Source of the DNA: Sisyra terminalis
Lineage: Eukaryota > Arthropoda > Insecta > Neuroptera > Sisyridae
Length of the DNA: 64,000 nucleotides
Direction: 5' to 3'
NCBI GenBank assembly: GCA_958496175.1
Contig: OY292276.1
Location: 30,214,449-30,278,448 of the forward strand
Position numbers and translations under genes: made by a program. A model generated the notes under the pieces. The model was given only the letters and a program-made list of their open reading frames with translations. It searched no databases and had not been told where the DNA came from. Shown here in pieces: positions 1 to 10,979 of this stretch. Numbering within the stretch: position 1 is the first letter of the stretch; each line of letters begins with the position of its first letter.

Positions 1-2880
1 ATCATTGAAACCTTACAGTTAAATAAAATATATAATTGTTTCAAAATTAAAACAAAAATTACGAAAATAAAACTAATAAATGAAACAACAGTACATACAA
101 ATTGAATTGAATTTTTTTGAATATTAAAAAATTGTAAATTTCCTGCAAATTTTTGTGAATTTAAAATTGAATGTCATTAATTTTTTCAGTCTTCCTCTTT
201 TTAACTTATTCATTCCAAACGGTGCCATTTCAATTTATTTCATATGTCACCGAATCAGCATACTACTTCTCATTATATTCCCCCAACAATCCCTTTTTTT
301 AAACCTATAAAGCTCAAACTCTCTGTGCGATCAAATTATTTATTGATTGGTTGGCATTTACATACCAATTTTAAATTTATTTAACAAAATGGCATTTTCA
401 TGTTTCACGTATAATGATTAAAATATTTTTTTGTATTCTACTAAATAAAAAATATCTGAAACCATAATCAATTACTAAAGAAAATTAATTAATTAGTTTA
501 CTACGTTAACAAGTTATATAAAAACATTTTGTAGATAACAAATTTATTAACAGAAAAGTTAAGTGAAGAAATACAACATTAGACAAAACTAAAACAATTT
601 CATCGTTTATTTTTGTTATGCGCGTGTAGTGGTAATTTCAGTTTCCCGCGTGGTTGGACTTTTCGTTCAAGCGCTACTTTTTTATCGTTTTGATATCAAA
701 AATAATCCGATTAAATTAATTCAAATATTTCTTATTCATTAAATACAAAGCATATTAGTTAAAGTCTTACTACTTTTACAGTACATAGATATCTATAAAA
801 ACCAACGAAAAAGAGGCAAAATGGGGATAAAATACTTCTTTATGTAAAATCGTTATGATAAGGCCTCAAACATATTTCAATGTTCACGTTAATAAAATGA
901 AACGATTTAATATAGAAATTGTGAAGACACGACGTGTTCGAACAGTCTCGATAAAATATAAAGTTCATCGAAGCGTAGCGTTTTGTTTCGAAAGCAGCAG
1001 CCGAAGGTTTCCTTAGAACAAAAAATAAAAATAAAAATAAAATTGAAAGCAGAGTGAGGAAGAAATGATTGCTCTTCGCCTTTTCCCATAATAAGTAATA
1101 CTTTGCCTATAAATTGCCGATTTAGCCTTGCGGTTGGATTATATCCGAAACTAATAAACGTCGAATAAAGTTGATTTATTTTTACATACATCGCCTTGTT
1201 TTCTCGTTGCACAGTCGTTGAGTACTTTTTTTGCCATAACTTTTACTTAAATTGACAAAAAATCATAAATGTTTCCATTACTTCCGACGCATTTTGCACT
1301 AAATCTTTGTATTTTTACGGTTGTCAACGGAACATATTAATTTTTAACCGAAATAAAACAGCTTCATTCGCCTCTTTAAACAAAAGAGAAAAAAAATCTA
1401 TGCTCTCTTGATGATTATATAATTACAGACAAATCAAATTTCATTTGGTAAACCCTCCTAAAATAATTAGAGCGCAAAATTAATAAGCCCGCAATTTTAT
1501 TATTCAATATATAAACAAAATTATAAAATGCAAATCACATTTAACGCTATGGAGGAATTGTTGAGAATTTTACTACATTTTTCATTAACTAAAAGTGGCT
1601 TTAACGATAGTCTAGGGACCAATTGGAACGTCATTATTTTGCTCTATAAAATATCTACCATATTTAATACTTTATATGAAACAACGGGGGAATAAATCAC
1701 AATTCAGAGAACAAAAAAGAAGGAAAAAAAATGTACTCCATCGTTAATTTTTCATTTAAAAATAAAAGGGAACATTTTACAGACTAAGTCTTTCATTTGT
1801 TATTTAAATCGGCTTTATGATAATATTTTTATTCAAAATTAAATATTGTAACTTAAGTGACTGTTTAGAAACATTATAGTTGCTAATTATTTGAAATTAA
1901 ATTATAAAAATACCTTTTTGAATCATTGCATATGCTTCATACGGCTCATACGAGATTATCACTACAAGGGAATGTGTTAGTTGTAAGATAGTAGAAGTTG
2001 GCTGTAACGACCATTATCTCATCGTCATAAATTTAAATTAATATGTAGTTGTATTAACCACGTACCAACAAAACCTAAAGGGATTCTTGTGCAAATGTTG
2101 CCACCACGACAAGATCTTAACATGTGATACTTAAATCGTGTTTACAGGCTTTGGCTAGGAACTCCGTAGAAATGGTCATATTTCAAATAAATATTAGCAT
2201 TAAGAAATTTACACTGTTTGATCTTTCATAACATACATCTACGTCTAGTCGCTTATACCGCGAGCATTTATTATGAGCTGCATAAAGTATAAAATACAGA
2301 ATATAATATCAATGGAATCATAAATGGGGTGCCTAACTGAGATGTCATTCGCAAGCATCATATTATGAGTTTTCTGAAGTTTAAATCTAGGCAACTTATT
2401 TTATAAAAAAATATGTTTTACATCCATCTAAAGTGGTAATAAGATAATTATTACCCTTAAGTGCTATGTCCGAAGAGTCGTAAGGTAAGAATGGAAGACA
2501 TGAACCCTCATCAAACAAGAAAAAATATCTACAACAGCTATTCCGAAAGTAAATTTCATGGAAATAAAGTATTAATGGAAAAGTCACGACAATCCGTAAA
2601 TTTTTATCATTTTTATTTATTTTATTTTTATTTTTTGTTCGCTTTTTAAGTATAAATATGCTCTAATGGTACCAATAAATAATTCTTAAACCTAAAATAT
2701 CAATAACACAGTACAAATATCAAAAATAGCTGCTACTTCATTTACAGGACATATACGCTGGTAAATTTGTTTTTAGATCCATCGTTTACCGTAGAACCCG
2801 GCAATCAAATTTAATTCATTTTTAAAAATATCCAATTTCACTGATAAATATTTAATTACTTTCGAGTTACAATTAATTAT
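1..2880. other. A+T-rich non-coding stretch, no gene seen
   Basis: No open frame here shows a recognisable domain or a believable exon. Two patches, about 600-690 and 900-1010, carry more CpG than the surroundings. The 101-codon minus frame at 907-1212 covers the second patch but has no recognisable motif, and I treat it as chance. The rest is simple A/T-rich sequence. Confidence 0.6.
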
Positions 2881-2913
2881 TTTTTAGGTTGTATTATTTA
2901 ATTTTATTTTTTC

Positions 2914-2957
2914 ACAACGCGTTTCACTAGCGGATAGCTGTCATCGTCAGGTCCCGA
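2914..2957 (-). ncRNA. Hammerhead-like core, minus strand
   Basis: On the minus strand this reads CTGACGA, then a segment containing TAGC and GCTA that can pair imperfectly, then GAAACGCG. CTGACGA fits the hammerhead consensus CUGANGA, and GAAAC fits the second core strand. It abuts the plus-strand core at 2951 head to head, in keeping with paired Penelope ends. Confidence 0.35.
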
Positions 2958-2980
2958 AGTCCCGAAAGGCGACGAAACGT
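2951..2980 (+). ncRNA. Hammerhead-ribozyme-like core (Penelope end)
   Basis: The block reads CCGA, AGTCCCGAAAGGCGAC, then GAAACGT. The middle part can fold into a short stem with a purine-rich loop and is followed by GAAAC, as in helix II plus the GAAA core of a hammerhead. The first core strand (CUGANGA) is degenerate. A close copy lies at 24191-24220 on the minus strand. I call it hammerhead-like because activity cannot be judged by eye. Confidence 0.4.
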
Positions 2981-3149
2981 TGTACAAAAATCAAATATAA
3001 TTCATTTAGAAGAAAATTTGATTTGCTTTTTTTAGTCCAAAATCCTATAATAATATCCAGTTTAAATTTTGTTTCAAAATTTATGTATTTATGGGTTTCA
3101 TCGTTAAACCTTTCAGTTAAATTTGAAAATAGTATCTGATCCTAAAAAA

Positions 3150-3212
3150 TCTATCAGTTAGGCTTATATAGAATTTTTCACATGAGTCATATTCAATTTT
3201 ACCAATTTCGGT
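3150..3212 (-). pseudogene. Second GIY-YIG fragment, opposite strand
   Basis: Read on the minus strand this codes I-E-Y-D-S-C-E-K-F-Y-I-S-L-T-D, nearly the same peptide as the plus-strand fragment at 3420 but with the first Cys changed to Tyr and the TGRS motif damaged. It forms the left arm of the inverted repeat. The two copies have diverged by point changes, so the inversion is not recent. Confidence 0.75.
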
Positions 3213-3473
3213 TTTATTATATTTTTTTAATAATTATTATCCATATTTAGTTTATAATTATTTTCTGGTCTTATTTTTATTTATTTTTTTTATTTTCGTA
3301 GGTACTACACGTTTCATCGGTTTTTATTTATAAAAAACTATTTTAGTTTCTGAAGAAGTCGGGAAACCGATGAAACGTATTGTACAAAAATAAATAAAAA
3401 ATATAATAAAACCGGAATAATATGTAAAATTGAATGTGACTCATGCGAAAAATTCTATATTAGCCAAACAGGT
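3151..3473. repeat. Inverted repeat of two Penelope ends
   Basis: The left arm (3151-3220) and right arm (3400-3473) are about 70 bp each and match as reverse complements with scattered differences, including the AAAATATAATAAAACCG string. Inner segments 3270-3325 and 3362-3400 also pair around the GATGAAACG core. The spacer is A/T-rich. Confidence 0.7.
3350..3378 (+). ncRNA. Hammerhead-like core next to the GIY-YIG fragment
   Basis: CTGAAGA (3350-3356) is followed by a stem pairing GTCGG with CCGAT around a GAAA tetraloop (3358-3371), then GAAACGT. This is the order CUGANGA, helix II, GAAA of a hammerhead. One extra A (3357) sits between the core and helix II, which is not canonical. It lies about 45 bp before the GIY-YIG fragment on the same strand. 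Confidence 0.45.
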
Positions 3474-3512
3474 AGATCTTTTGGGATCAGATATCCTAGA
3501 AAAAGAGAATAT
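3420..3512 (+). pseudogene. GIY-YIG endonuclease fragment of a Penelope-like element
   Basis: The plus-strand frame starting at 3420 reads C-K-I-E-C-D-S-C-E-K-F-Y-I-S-Q-T-G-R-S-F and stops at TAA 3513-3515. This is the conserved start of the Penelope endonuclease: a Cys-x-x-Cys pair followed by FYIGQTGRS-like residues, here with Ser for Gly in the GQTGRS-like motif. Only about 30 residues remain, and the upstream reverse transcriptase is missing. It is a dead fragment. The match is by eye but specific, because the same Cys pair and TGRS string occur together in this family. Confidence 0.8.
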
Positions 3513-3779
3513 TAATTGTGATATTGATTTTATTTTTGAAGTGATTTGGTAATTTTCCTGTGGTTCGAGAAAAGTGAAGGTGTTGGTATTTGTCGAAAAT
3601 GCATTGCTAATATTGTTTTTCGTTAAGAAGTTGGCAGTTGTGATTGCAAATAAAATTTTGATGCTCGGTTTCATACACTTCTTCTTATTTTTCAGTAGAA
3701 TTGGAAGAAGTGACTTTTTGGTATGTTTGGATATTATTTTATATTATAATTAAAAGTTCTAATGTATATGTTTGAGATT

Positions 3780-4090
3780 GAATAATAGATTCCAAAAAAA
3801 ATCAAACCATTAAAACAAGAGAAGAAACCAACATCAACAACGAAACCAATGAACAATAAACTGAAACTGACCCTGGAAGACATCATCAAGATGACCCAAA
3901 ATTTATCACTGCAGCATTGGAATGGTTCTTGGCGAACCAAAATATTAAAATTGTTTAAGATCAGGAAAACAATGATGGAAACCTCAAAGTTTGGTGAACT
4001 CATCCAAAAAGAGGAAATAATTTTGAATAACCTGCGAACCAGCCATATGGATGGAATACATCTTTACTTAATTATTAAATATTACAATTA
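3780..4090 (+). other. Unassigned short frames, weakly coding-like
   Basis: An 80-codon frame (3849-4091), and a second frame overlapping it in another phase, show a somewhat higher C+G content and Asp/Glu/Lys-rich translation than the flanks. Neither contains a recognisable motif. It may be more debris of the adjacent retroelement. I would not annotate it as a gene. Confidence 0.2.
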
Positions 4091-4099
4091 ATGGCGCCA

Positions 4100-7000
4100 A
4101 AGAAATTTCAAAATTTCAATATTTGGAAAATGACCTAAATTGAGCTTTTTCTTTAAATGGCTTTTTCCGGAAAATATGCAGCCTATGAAATTTTTTCTTT
4201 CGGAACTCTCGAGCGACAAAAAATCACATATTAATGGCGCAAAAAAAAATCGTTTTACACAGACATTTATATTTTTAAGAAAAAAAGTTTTTTATTTGGT
4301 ATAAAATTTAAAAAAAAATATATTCGTTTTAAATTAGTTTTCGGAACGCAACCCACCTTTTTGTACTAACTCTAGGACTAGGTACCATACAACACGGCTT
4401 CACACAATATGACATTTTCTGGGAGCCTATATACCGTGTTATAGAACGGTTGCCTGTAATTAGTTGGGAAACGGGTGGCGGAGGATTATATTACTTAGCT
4501 GTAGTATCTATTTTCCTTTCTCCACAGTTTGATCTATTAATTGCAAAATTGTTGGTCTTTGACCATAAAATGATTAGTTAAGTTGAAGTTTTTTTGTCAG
4601 GATTTCTCTTGCTTTTTTTAGAATATTTTTTGATTTTAACTTTCAGAAATTTATTTTAATAAAAGTTAGCTAAGAAATCTTCAGTTTCGTCCAATATCTG
4701 ATGTTCGGTCTAATTCAATAGCTAATGTTTAATTCTTGTATGTAAGTTATAAATTTTTGCAGGAAAAATTGGAGGATGAAATTAAAGTCTTCAAACCATT
4801 TTCGTAAGCAATCAAATGCATGATTTTTTTTATTATTTATTGGTGATTTTTTTGCACATTTTCATACATTCAATTCGGGATTCAATTATCAGGGATAAAA
4901 CGATTACTTAAAGTCTCAAATAATGCAAGAAACCCTCAGTTTTACCTCTATGCTATCTTTTTAAATGAGTAATTTGAATGTATGCATGGTAACACAGGTT
5001 CTTGGTAATGAAAATCTATGAATCATGGCAATATTCATTATTTAACTCTTTGATTTTTAATATAAAATCCTCAAGTGGAATAATATCAAATTCAAAGGTA
5101 AATTTTAGTTTTTAAAATCCAAGATTAATAAATTTTCAATTTATATACCTACTTTAAAAAATGGGTAAGCTACACATTTCGCTATATATAATTTGGCTTA
5201 AGTTGAGTTTGCTAACTATTATTCATGGAGAGCGTCATGGTTTTCTACGCCTTTAAAGTAAAATGAATGCCAAAGTATAATTTTAAAATATATTTTAAAA
5301 ACAATTTTTTAAATTTGTTATTTATGTTTAGTATTTTAACCCCCATAAATATAGATAAATCAACTTTATTTTTTTAAATAATGAAAAATTGTTTTGCCTT
5401 ACGTAATTGTTTAATTTCACCTAAGGTTGATGAAATTCGGAAGATTATGCTAAGTTTCTTAATTTTCAGATATTGTGAAGTTAAAAAAATAATTTTGTGT
5501 TCTTTATCTCCTGATTTTACACAAAAACATTTCATTTACACTCAATTATTGCAATGAAATAAAAATCTTACAATTAAAAAAAAAATTTACATTTAATTTC
5601 ATAATCTTTAAATTAACGATTTAAATCAAACTTTTGTTTCAAAAAGATTATGTTCACAATTGTGGAATAACTCAATATTTTCCATTCGAATGAATTCGCA
5701 AGTTGGTTATAAATATCGCAATCGCAGCAAACAAATTCTAATCTCAATGCTAACATTGTTAACAATTCCGACTTTTCACAACCTAGAAAAGCTTCGGTTC
5801 AAAAAAACCAACCCAATTTTAACATAATTTCTACGTTTCATCATTCTTTGTCTTCTTGATACAAAAGAGGATTATTTATTATAATGTCATTATTATTTCA
5901 AAAGGTAACTTTTCCATCTGTCGTAATTCAATTCTTAATATTATTACATTAAGAAAAATTATAGTACTATGCACAATGTAAGCTTTTGTTTAGGTATTTC
6001 TAAAACAATGGACATGTTTGAATGTAAAAATAAACAATTACATTACACAATAAAAAATTAAACTGTTTCAAAAGCTTGTTTTTACCCTCCAATACATTTT
6101 GAGAATGGGGATTAAAGAAAGGGATGTTTTCAAGCACAAGCAAAACTAACAATAAGAACAACATATAGAGTACATTCTCAAGGGTTCAATTGAGCTCATT
6201 TAATTAGATATAACACGAAATTAAATTATGGAAGAAATAAAACATCGCTATATCCTGGTTAGTGAATAACGTACTGCGTTATACACTCTTTACCCTTAGG
6301 GGGCCTCTATGTTCCATTTAAACTTTGTGCAAGATTAGAGCCCCACATCGGAAGAATAAAACCATCTAACCAGTCGCTAGATTATATGTTACATTTATCC
6401 AAGGTTATAATTTAATTATCAAAATCCAAATGAATATAATTTATTACCAAAAAAAAATCAAGATTCATATATTCTTTCGAAACAAATATTAAGGATGAAA
6501 ACTTATTCTTATTATTAATATTACCTCGTTTCTATTAGGCCACTTTGTTATTAGTTTGTTTATAAGGTACGGAACTTATAATATCATGTTTCACCTACTC
6601 CCCAGCACTTATCGTGCAAAATTTTGGCACACCTGCTTTCTATCGATGATAATGCATGAATTTAATAACCACCAAGTTTTTCGACTATAATTAAATAATT
6701 AATCGTAAAAAAAGACTTCTGTTGCCTATCTTTAAAAACGCATGTAAAAATGAGTCAAAGAGCTTGTTGAAGTTAGCATATTTAGTATACTTTATACCGC
6801 AAGAAGTAGTTAACGTTAGCTTAAACTAACGGCTCGTGAGATATTCACAGCAAACACAGCCGATAACTGACAAAAATTGACATTGCAATGAAATCAAAAT
6901 GACAGTTGAAACTAATGACAACAATCAAATTTAAGACTATGATTCACAAAATTGATATTAAAAATATATTGAAAGACTAAAAAGGAGAAAATAAAAATAT

Positions 7001-8260
7001 TTAAAAAAATACTTTAAAGATCTCGCTTGATAAAGTGCACTAAAAAATAAAGTAATAAATTTATGAAATGAATATAAATCCAATTAATAAAAATCGTAAG
7101 CTATCTAGTTGTGCATAAAAGCGAGGGGTGTATTTTTTACAATTTGGTAGTATGGAACATCTCTCACTCTGATGCACAGCTATATAGTATACGATTCTCA
7201 TTAATTGACTTATATCGTCTTAAAATCGATGGTGGAATCGGTACTAAAATTCAGTTTATACATTTAGTTTGAAGTACATTTTATCAATGCAAGCGCAGTT
7301 TTTAAAATCAATTTTTAAATATTTTTATTTTTACAATTATATATAATATAAAAATATAAATTTATATATGTTATAATTATTTATATATTACAAATTATAT
7401 ATTACAACACTATGGTTTCCTTTCCAAAAAACTTTCGGATAAAATTTTTTATTCAAAATTCTTACTTTATCTTAATTAGCTTTGTTACAATTCACAAATA
7501 AAAACTCTACTCTAAGCTCATTGTTTCTTAAAATAATCCCAGTCGGCGAAACAATATCATTAGCATACTGAAGAAAGACTGTTATTGTAAGGATGGGAAT
7601 TTAAAACGTGAAAAGAGGTTTCAACTAGATAATGTAGAATGTAGACATAACATGTTTTGAATTTGAAGATTTGCAATGTCTTCTAGGAAAATTAGTAAGT
7701 AATTAATTATTTTTGTTTTAATTTAAAAAAAAAAAATCAATTACTTTATTTCTGTCAATGTTTAAGAAATTTTACGGAAAACTAAGATTTTACTGAAATT
7801 TGTATATAAATAACACACAATGCATTAATAAATAGAATGATACAGAAGTTGGTGCACACAGATATTATAAAAGCCCAAGACACTTGGGGTCAATATAAGA
7901 CTGTTCCTATATCTAAACTTGTGTTTCAAATTACAGTTTAAATTAATTAAAATTAATTTTACATTTTGATTGTAAAAGTTGTCATGTTTCTTTTGTTTCA
8001 AACAATATCCATTTATGTATTGACAAAAATATAAACCTTGTTTTAAAAGGACCATAGAGTTTATTTCCGGCACAATCATCCAAACTATGCTTTTACGTTT
8101 AATATTAAAATAAACAAGAGGGAAAAAACAAAAAATATAAACGAAACAATCTATACGAAATATCTGAAAAATATCAGCCGTTTTTATCGTTCCAACAAAT
8201 CAAAATGATTAAAAAAAAACTTTATAACACCAACCATTTTAGCGAAATTGCAATGGACTA
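4100..8260. other. A+T-rich non-coding stretch
   Basis: No gene, motif or clear repeat boundary was seen. The sequence is dominated by A/T runs, and all frames are short. The 84-codon minus frame at 7825-8079 has no recognisable feature. Confidence 0.6.
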
Positions 8261-8289
8261 CTTATTTAATTGTGCATAATTGTTTTTTT

Positions 8290-8480
8290 TTCTGCTTTCC
8301 GCATAGTTAAATTCCTCCCTCCAGTGCTGCCCATCCTTGACGAGGTTCTTTCAATTGAGGTAATCCATTGCTCTTATGAATGTATCCAGGATTTCATTTC
8401 ATTTTCTTCCGGGTTTCTGGGGCCTTGCAATTTCTTTTTACAACCTCATGTAGCGATCCTTTTCTTCTCTGAATGTGAAT
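8290..8480 (-). pseudogene. Possible LINE C-terminal relic
   Basis: Minus-strand frames give RPQKPGRK, a short spacer, then KDGQHWREEF, interrupted by stops. Many LINE reverse transcriptases of the RTE/CR1 type end with a GRPKKRW-like stretch followed by a QDRxxWR-like stretch, and this resembles that pair. The stops and frame changes mean it is not functional. The resemblance is loose and could be coincidence. The 96-codon plus frame over it (8270-8560) is probably a shadow. Confidence 0.35.
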
Positions 8481-9020
8481 CGCCTAGAGAAGTATATCTT
8501 CAAAAAGTGTCTCAAAGTGTTGTGATGATTAAGTGTAAAGACAGAGAGATACAAAACTAGTGAAAATGTAAATAATATCGTTCCTTCTTTTTAATATATA
8601 TTAGGAAATTCTAGGAAAAATTTAGGAGATTCTTTACTTTAATATAACGAGTACAAAAGATTTGAGTTTGGTAATTTTTTGTTCAATTTTTGTAACCCAC
8701 ATTGTTGAGCATTCTGCTTAAAATATGGCTCAAAATAATTCATTTTAAATCATTTTTATTCTATTAACTTTTATTATAACACATTATAAATTTAAAGTCA
8801 CATTATATAAAATGTTAAAACAAGTTTATAAAACCAAAATGTATAAGCGATTTTCATGTGGTGCTTTAATTTTTAATGTAACAGCGAAAGAATTAAGTGT
8901 GTTATCGTTATACTTACTATAAATACATTGGAATATTAGAATTTTATTAGTTTTTCCAGCACCTCATTTAACACTCAACACTAGCAGCAATAGATGCCAG
9001 ACAAACATGTAATGTTTATT

Positions 9021-9080
9021 ATTGAATTGTCGGTTATTAAAACACGAGGCGAACATCCTAACCACTTAACCACATCGTTA
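9021..9080 (-). mobile_element. tRNA-like SINE relic
   Basis: On the minus strand 9062-9072 reads TGGTTAAGTGG, a good Pol III box A, followed by TTAGGATGTTCGCCTCGTG, which resembles the D-arm and anticodon arm of a tRNA. The expected box B near 9021-9032 is decayed (AATTCAAT instead of GTTCGAAT). There is no folded acceptor stem, so it is a tRNA pseudogene or a SINE head rather than a working tRNA gene. Confidence 0.4.
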
Positions 9081-9995
9081 TATTTCACATTTACTATATA
9101 TATTTACAAATAACATTAAATACGTTCATATATTCAATACACCTACATACTTGGAAAGCATCAGAAATGCATACACGCACACTACAAAAGACATAATCAT
9201 AAATTATCGAATGCAGCGGTTAAATGTCGCTCGCTTGGTTTATTATAACGTTTCGCATAGACTGAATGGATGGAAAGCTCTCTTTTCTCTGTGTGGCATG
9301 AATGTTCGTTATTTCTAAACGGATAAAATATCATGCTGAAAATTTACTCTAGTAATCGGTTGAGATGGATAACTTACGTATAAGTAATATGATTTTATTA
9401 TACGTTCGAGAACGGTTAACGTTAGATACTTTGGTACTACAAACTCTATACACTATTTTTATAGAAAAGATAGATTATACCGCTAAAGCGATTTAGATAA
9501 AGACGTCAACGGCCAAGAAGTATTTAGAAAATTGAGTTTAGCGAACACGTACAAAGACCGAGGTAAATCAGTTTTTGGTTGGGAGCAAAATTCAAACATA
9601 TAAATCTCTAGATTCTACTGGACAATAATATTAAACTATCCATTGCAGTACCACTCTTACGTCACCACGGTTGGTCACCAAGAACAAAAAAATCAAAATA
9701 GTATTGTGCCACTTTATTTATGGCCTTTCCAAGGTAAAGAGATTTTTTATTAACTCAATTTTTATCTCCTTTTTTTTACAAAAAAAAAAAAAAAAACATT
9801 TTCGTTCTTAACATTAATCTCAGCTATTAAAAACAATTTATTTTGAAGTATTCCATAAAGAAGACATCAAAAAGTTTTGTTATATCGATACATGCTTGGA
9901 AATTACCAACTATGAAATACTTCAGTAATCATTCACAGTCTAATATATTTAGGAGGCTTTATACATTGGGGCTTAGTAGCCCAGGAGTCCGCGAC
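9081..9995. other. Non-coding, with short poly-A tract
   Basis: No gene was seen. An A run lies at about 9779-9797. An ACCAAGAACA string at about 9678 is repeated inverted just outside the right end of the adjacent fold-back element (10957-10966), so the original element may have extended further on its left. Confidence 0.5.
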
Positions 9996-10948
9996 GGCCA
10001 GTCCTTCGTTATATTATAAAAGCTGAAAATTTCTGTGCAAAAGTATCTTTGCTAAAGTATGTTTCCATTACAGCGACGATCAGCAACCATGGAGTTTAGA
10101 TTGTGGTTACTTTAGTAGCTAACAGGTAGTAAAGGTGTAACAAATAGAAGAACAGAAGTTTTTTAATATTTTCTTCGGAATTGCTATATCAGAAAACACA
10201 TCCTCTATTGCCAAACACTTAGCACGGTTTCAACCCCCTGCCAGATACTCCTAAAATTTTATAAACTATAATTTTTCTTATATCATAGTACAAAAACAGA
10301 ATTTTATAAATATTACAATGGACAACTATCAAAATATGTTACCTCAGTAGCTAAACAATTTTGATAGTTTCTACATCTTGCCAAACATATTGAAACTCTA
10401 TCCTATAGAATCCAATGAAAAAACAGGTTTATTATTTAAATAACCATCTTAAATAAGGTAAGAAATATTATAGTTTTATAAGATAAACTGAACTTACTAT
10501 CTCATTCACATCAGCTTCAATGAATATTAACTTGCGCTCACACCTATGACAGAATTTCAATGCGTATGGCAAGATGTAAAAACTATTAAAACTATGGTTA
10601 CTGAGATATCATCTTTTGATAACTCTGGTAACATTTAAAACTCAGCTTTTATACTATGACGAGCTATTAAAATAAAATTTATGTAAGTTTAGGGATGTCT
10701 AGCAGGAGGTTGAAACCGCGCTAGGTGTCTGACAATAGAAGTTATGTTTTCTAATATTATTGCGAAAAAATATAAAAAAACGATGTTTTAACTATGACGA
10801 AAGTGAGTCTCTATTTTATTCACCTTTGCTACCTGTTATCTACCAATTCAATCACTATTTAAACTCCATAGTCTGTAATCGTACTTACCTGTATTGGGGA
10901 TATGCCCCGAGAAATTTTCAGCTTTTATAAAATAACGAATGTCTGGCC
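9996..10948. mobile_element. Fold-back element with very long inverted arms
   Basis: The left arm (9996 to about 10420) and right arm (about 10540-10948) are reverse complements over most of their length. Matching blocks: GGCCAG with TTATAAAAGCTGAAAATTTCT at both ends; ATGGAGTTTA and AACAGGTAG in the middle; GGTTTCAACC and CTATTG further in; and TACATCTTGCCA near the centre. About 120 bp of unrelated spacer remains between them. There is no transposase. Such long inverted arms are typical of fold-back type non-autonomous DNA transposons. The two arms differ at many single positions, so the copy is old. No clear target duplication was found. Confidence 0.75.
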
Positions 10949-10979
10949 ATTGTGTGTTCTTGGTTTACTAAACCGCTGC

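Larger units (their letters stand above)
2884..3720. mobile_element. Penelope-like retroelement debris, inverted copies
   Basis: This cluster contains two fragments of a Penelope-type GIY-YIG endonuclease in opposite orientations (plus at 3420-3512, minus at about 3150-3212). Three blocks end in a GAAACG-type core, two of them followed by a TTGTACAAAAAT-like string. Blocks 3151-3220 and 3400-3473 are inverted copies, and the inner parts (about 3270-3325 and 3362-3400) also pair as inverted repeats. Penelope-like elements are known for inverted or tandem pseudo-LTR arrangements and for carrying hammerhead motifs, so the layout fits that family. No reverse-transcriptase domain survives, so this is an old end fragment. 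The outer limits are approximate. Confidence 0.75.

Noticed and set aside
907..1212. 101-codon minus frame
   Set aside because: No recognisable motif, and the middle is a low-complexity Phe/Ile repeat from an AAAATA run.
6240..6380. GTGAATAACGT strings shared with 32160
   Set aside because: The match is short and does not extend, so it is probably chance.
8270..8560. 96-codon plus frame
   Set aside because: Its hydrophobic translation has no domain, and the minus strand gives better LINE-like strings over the same bases.
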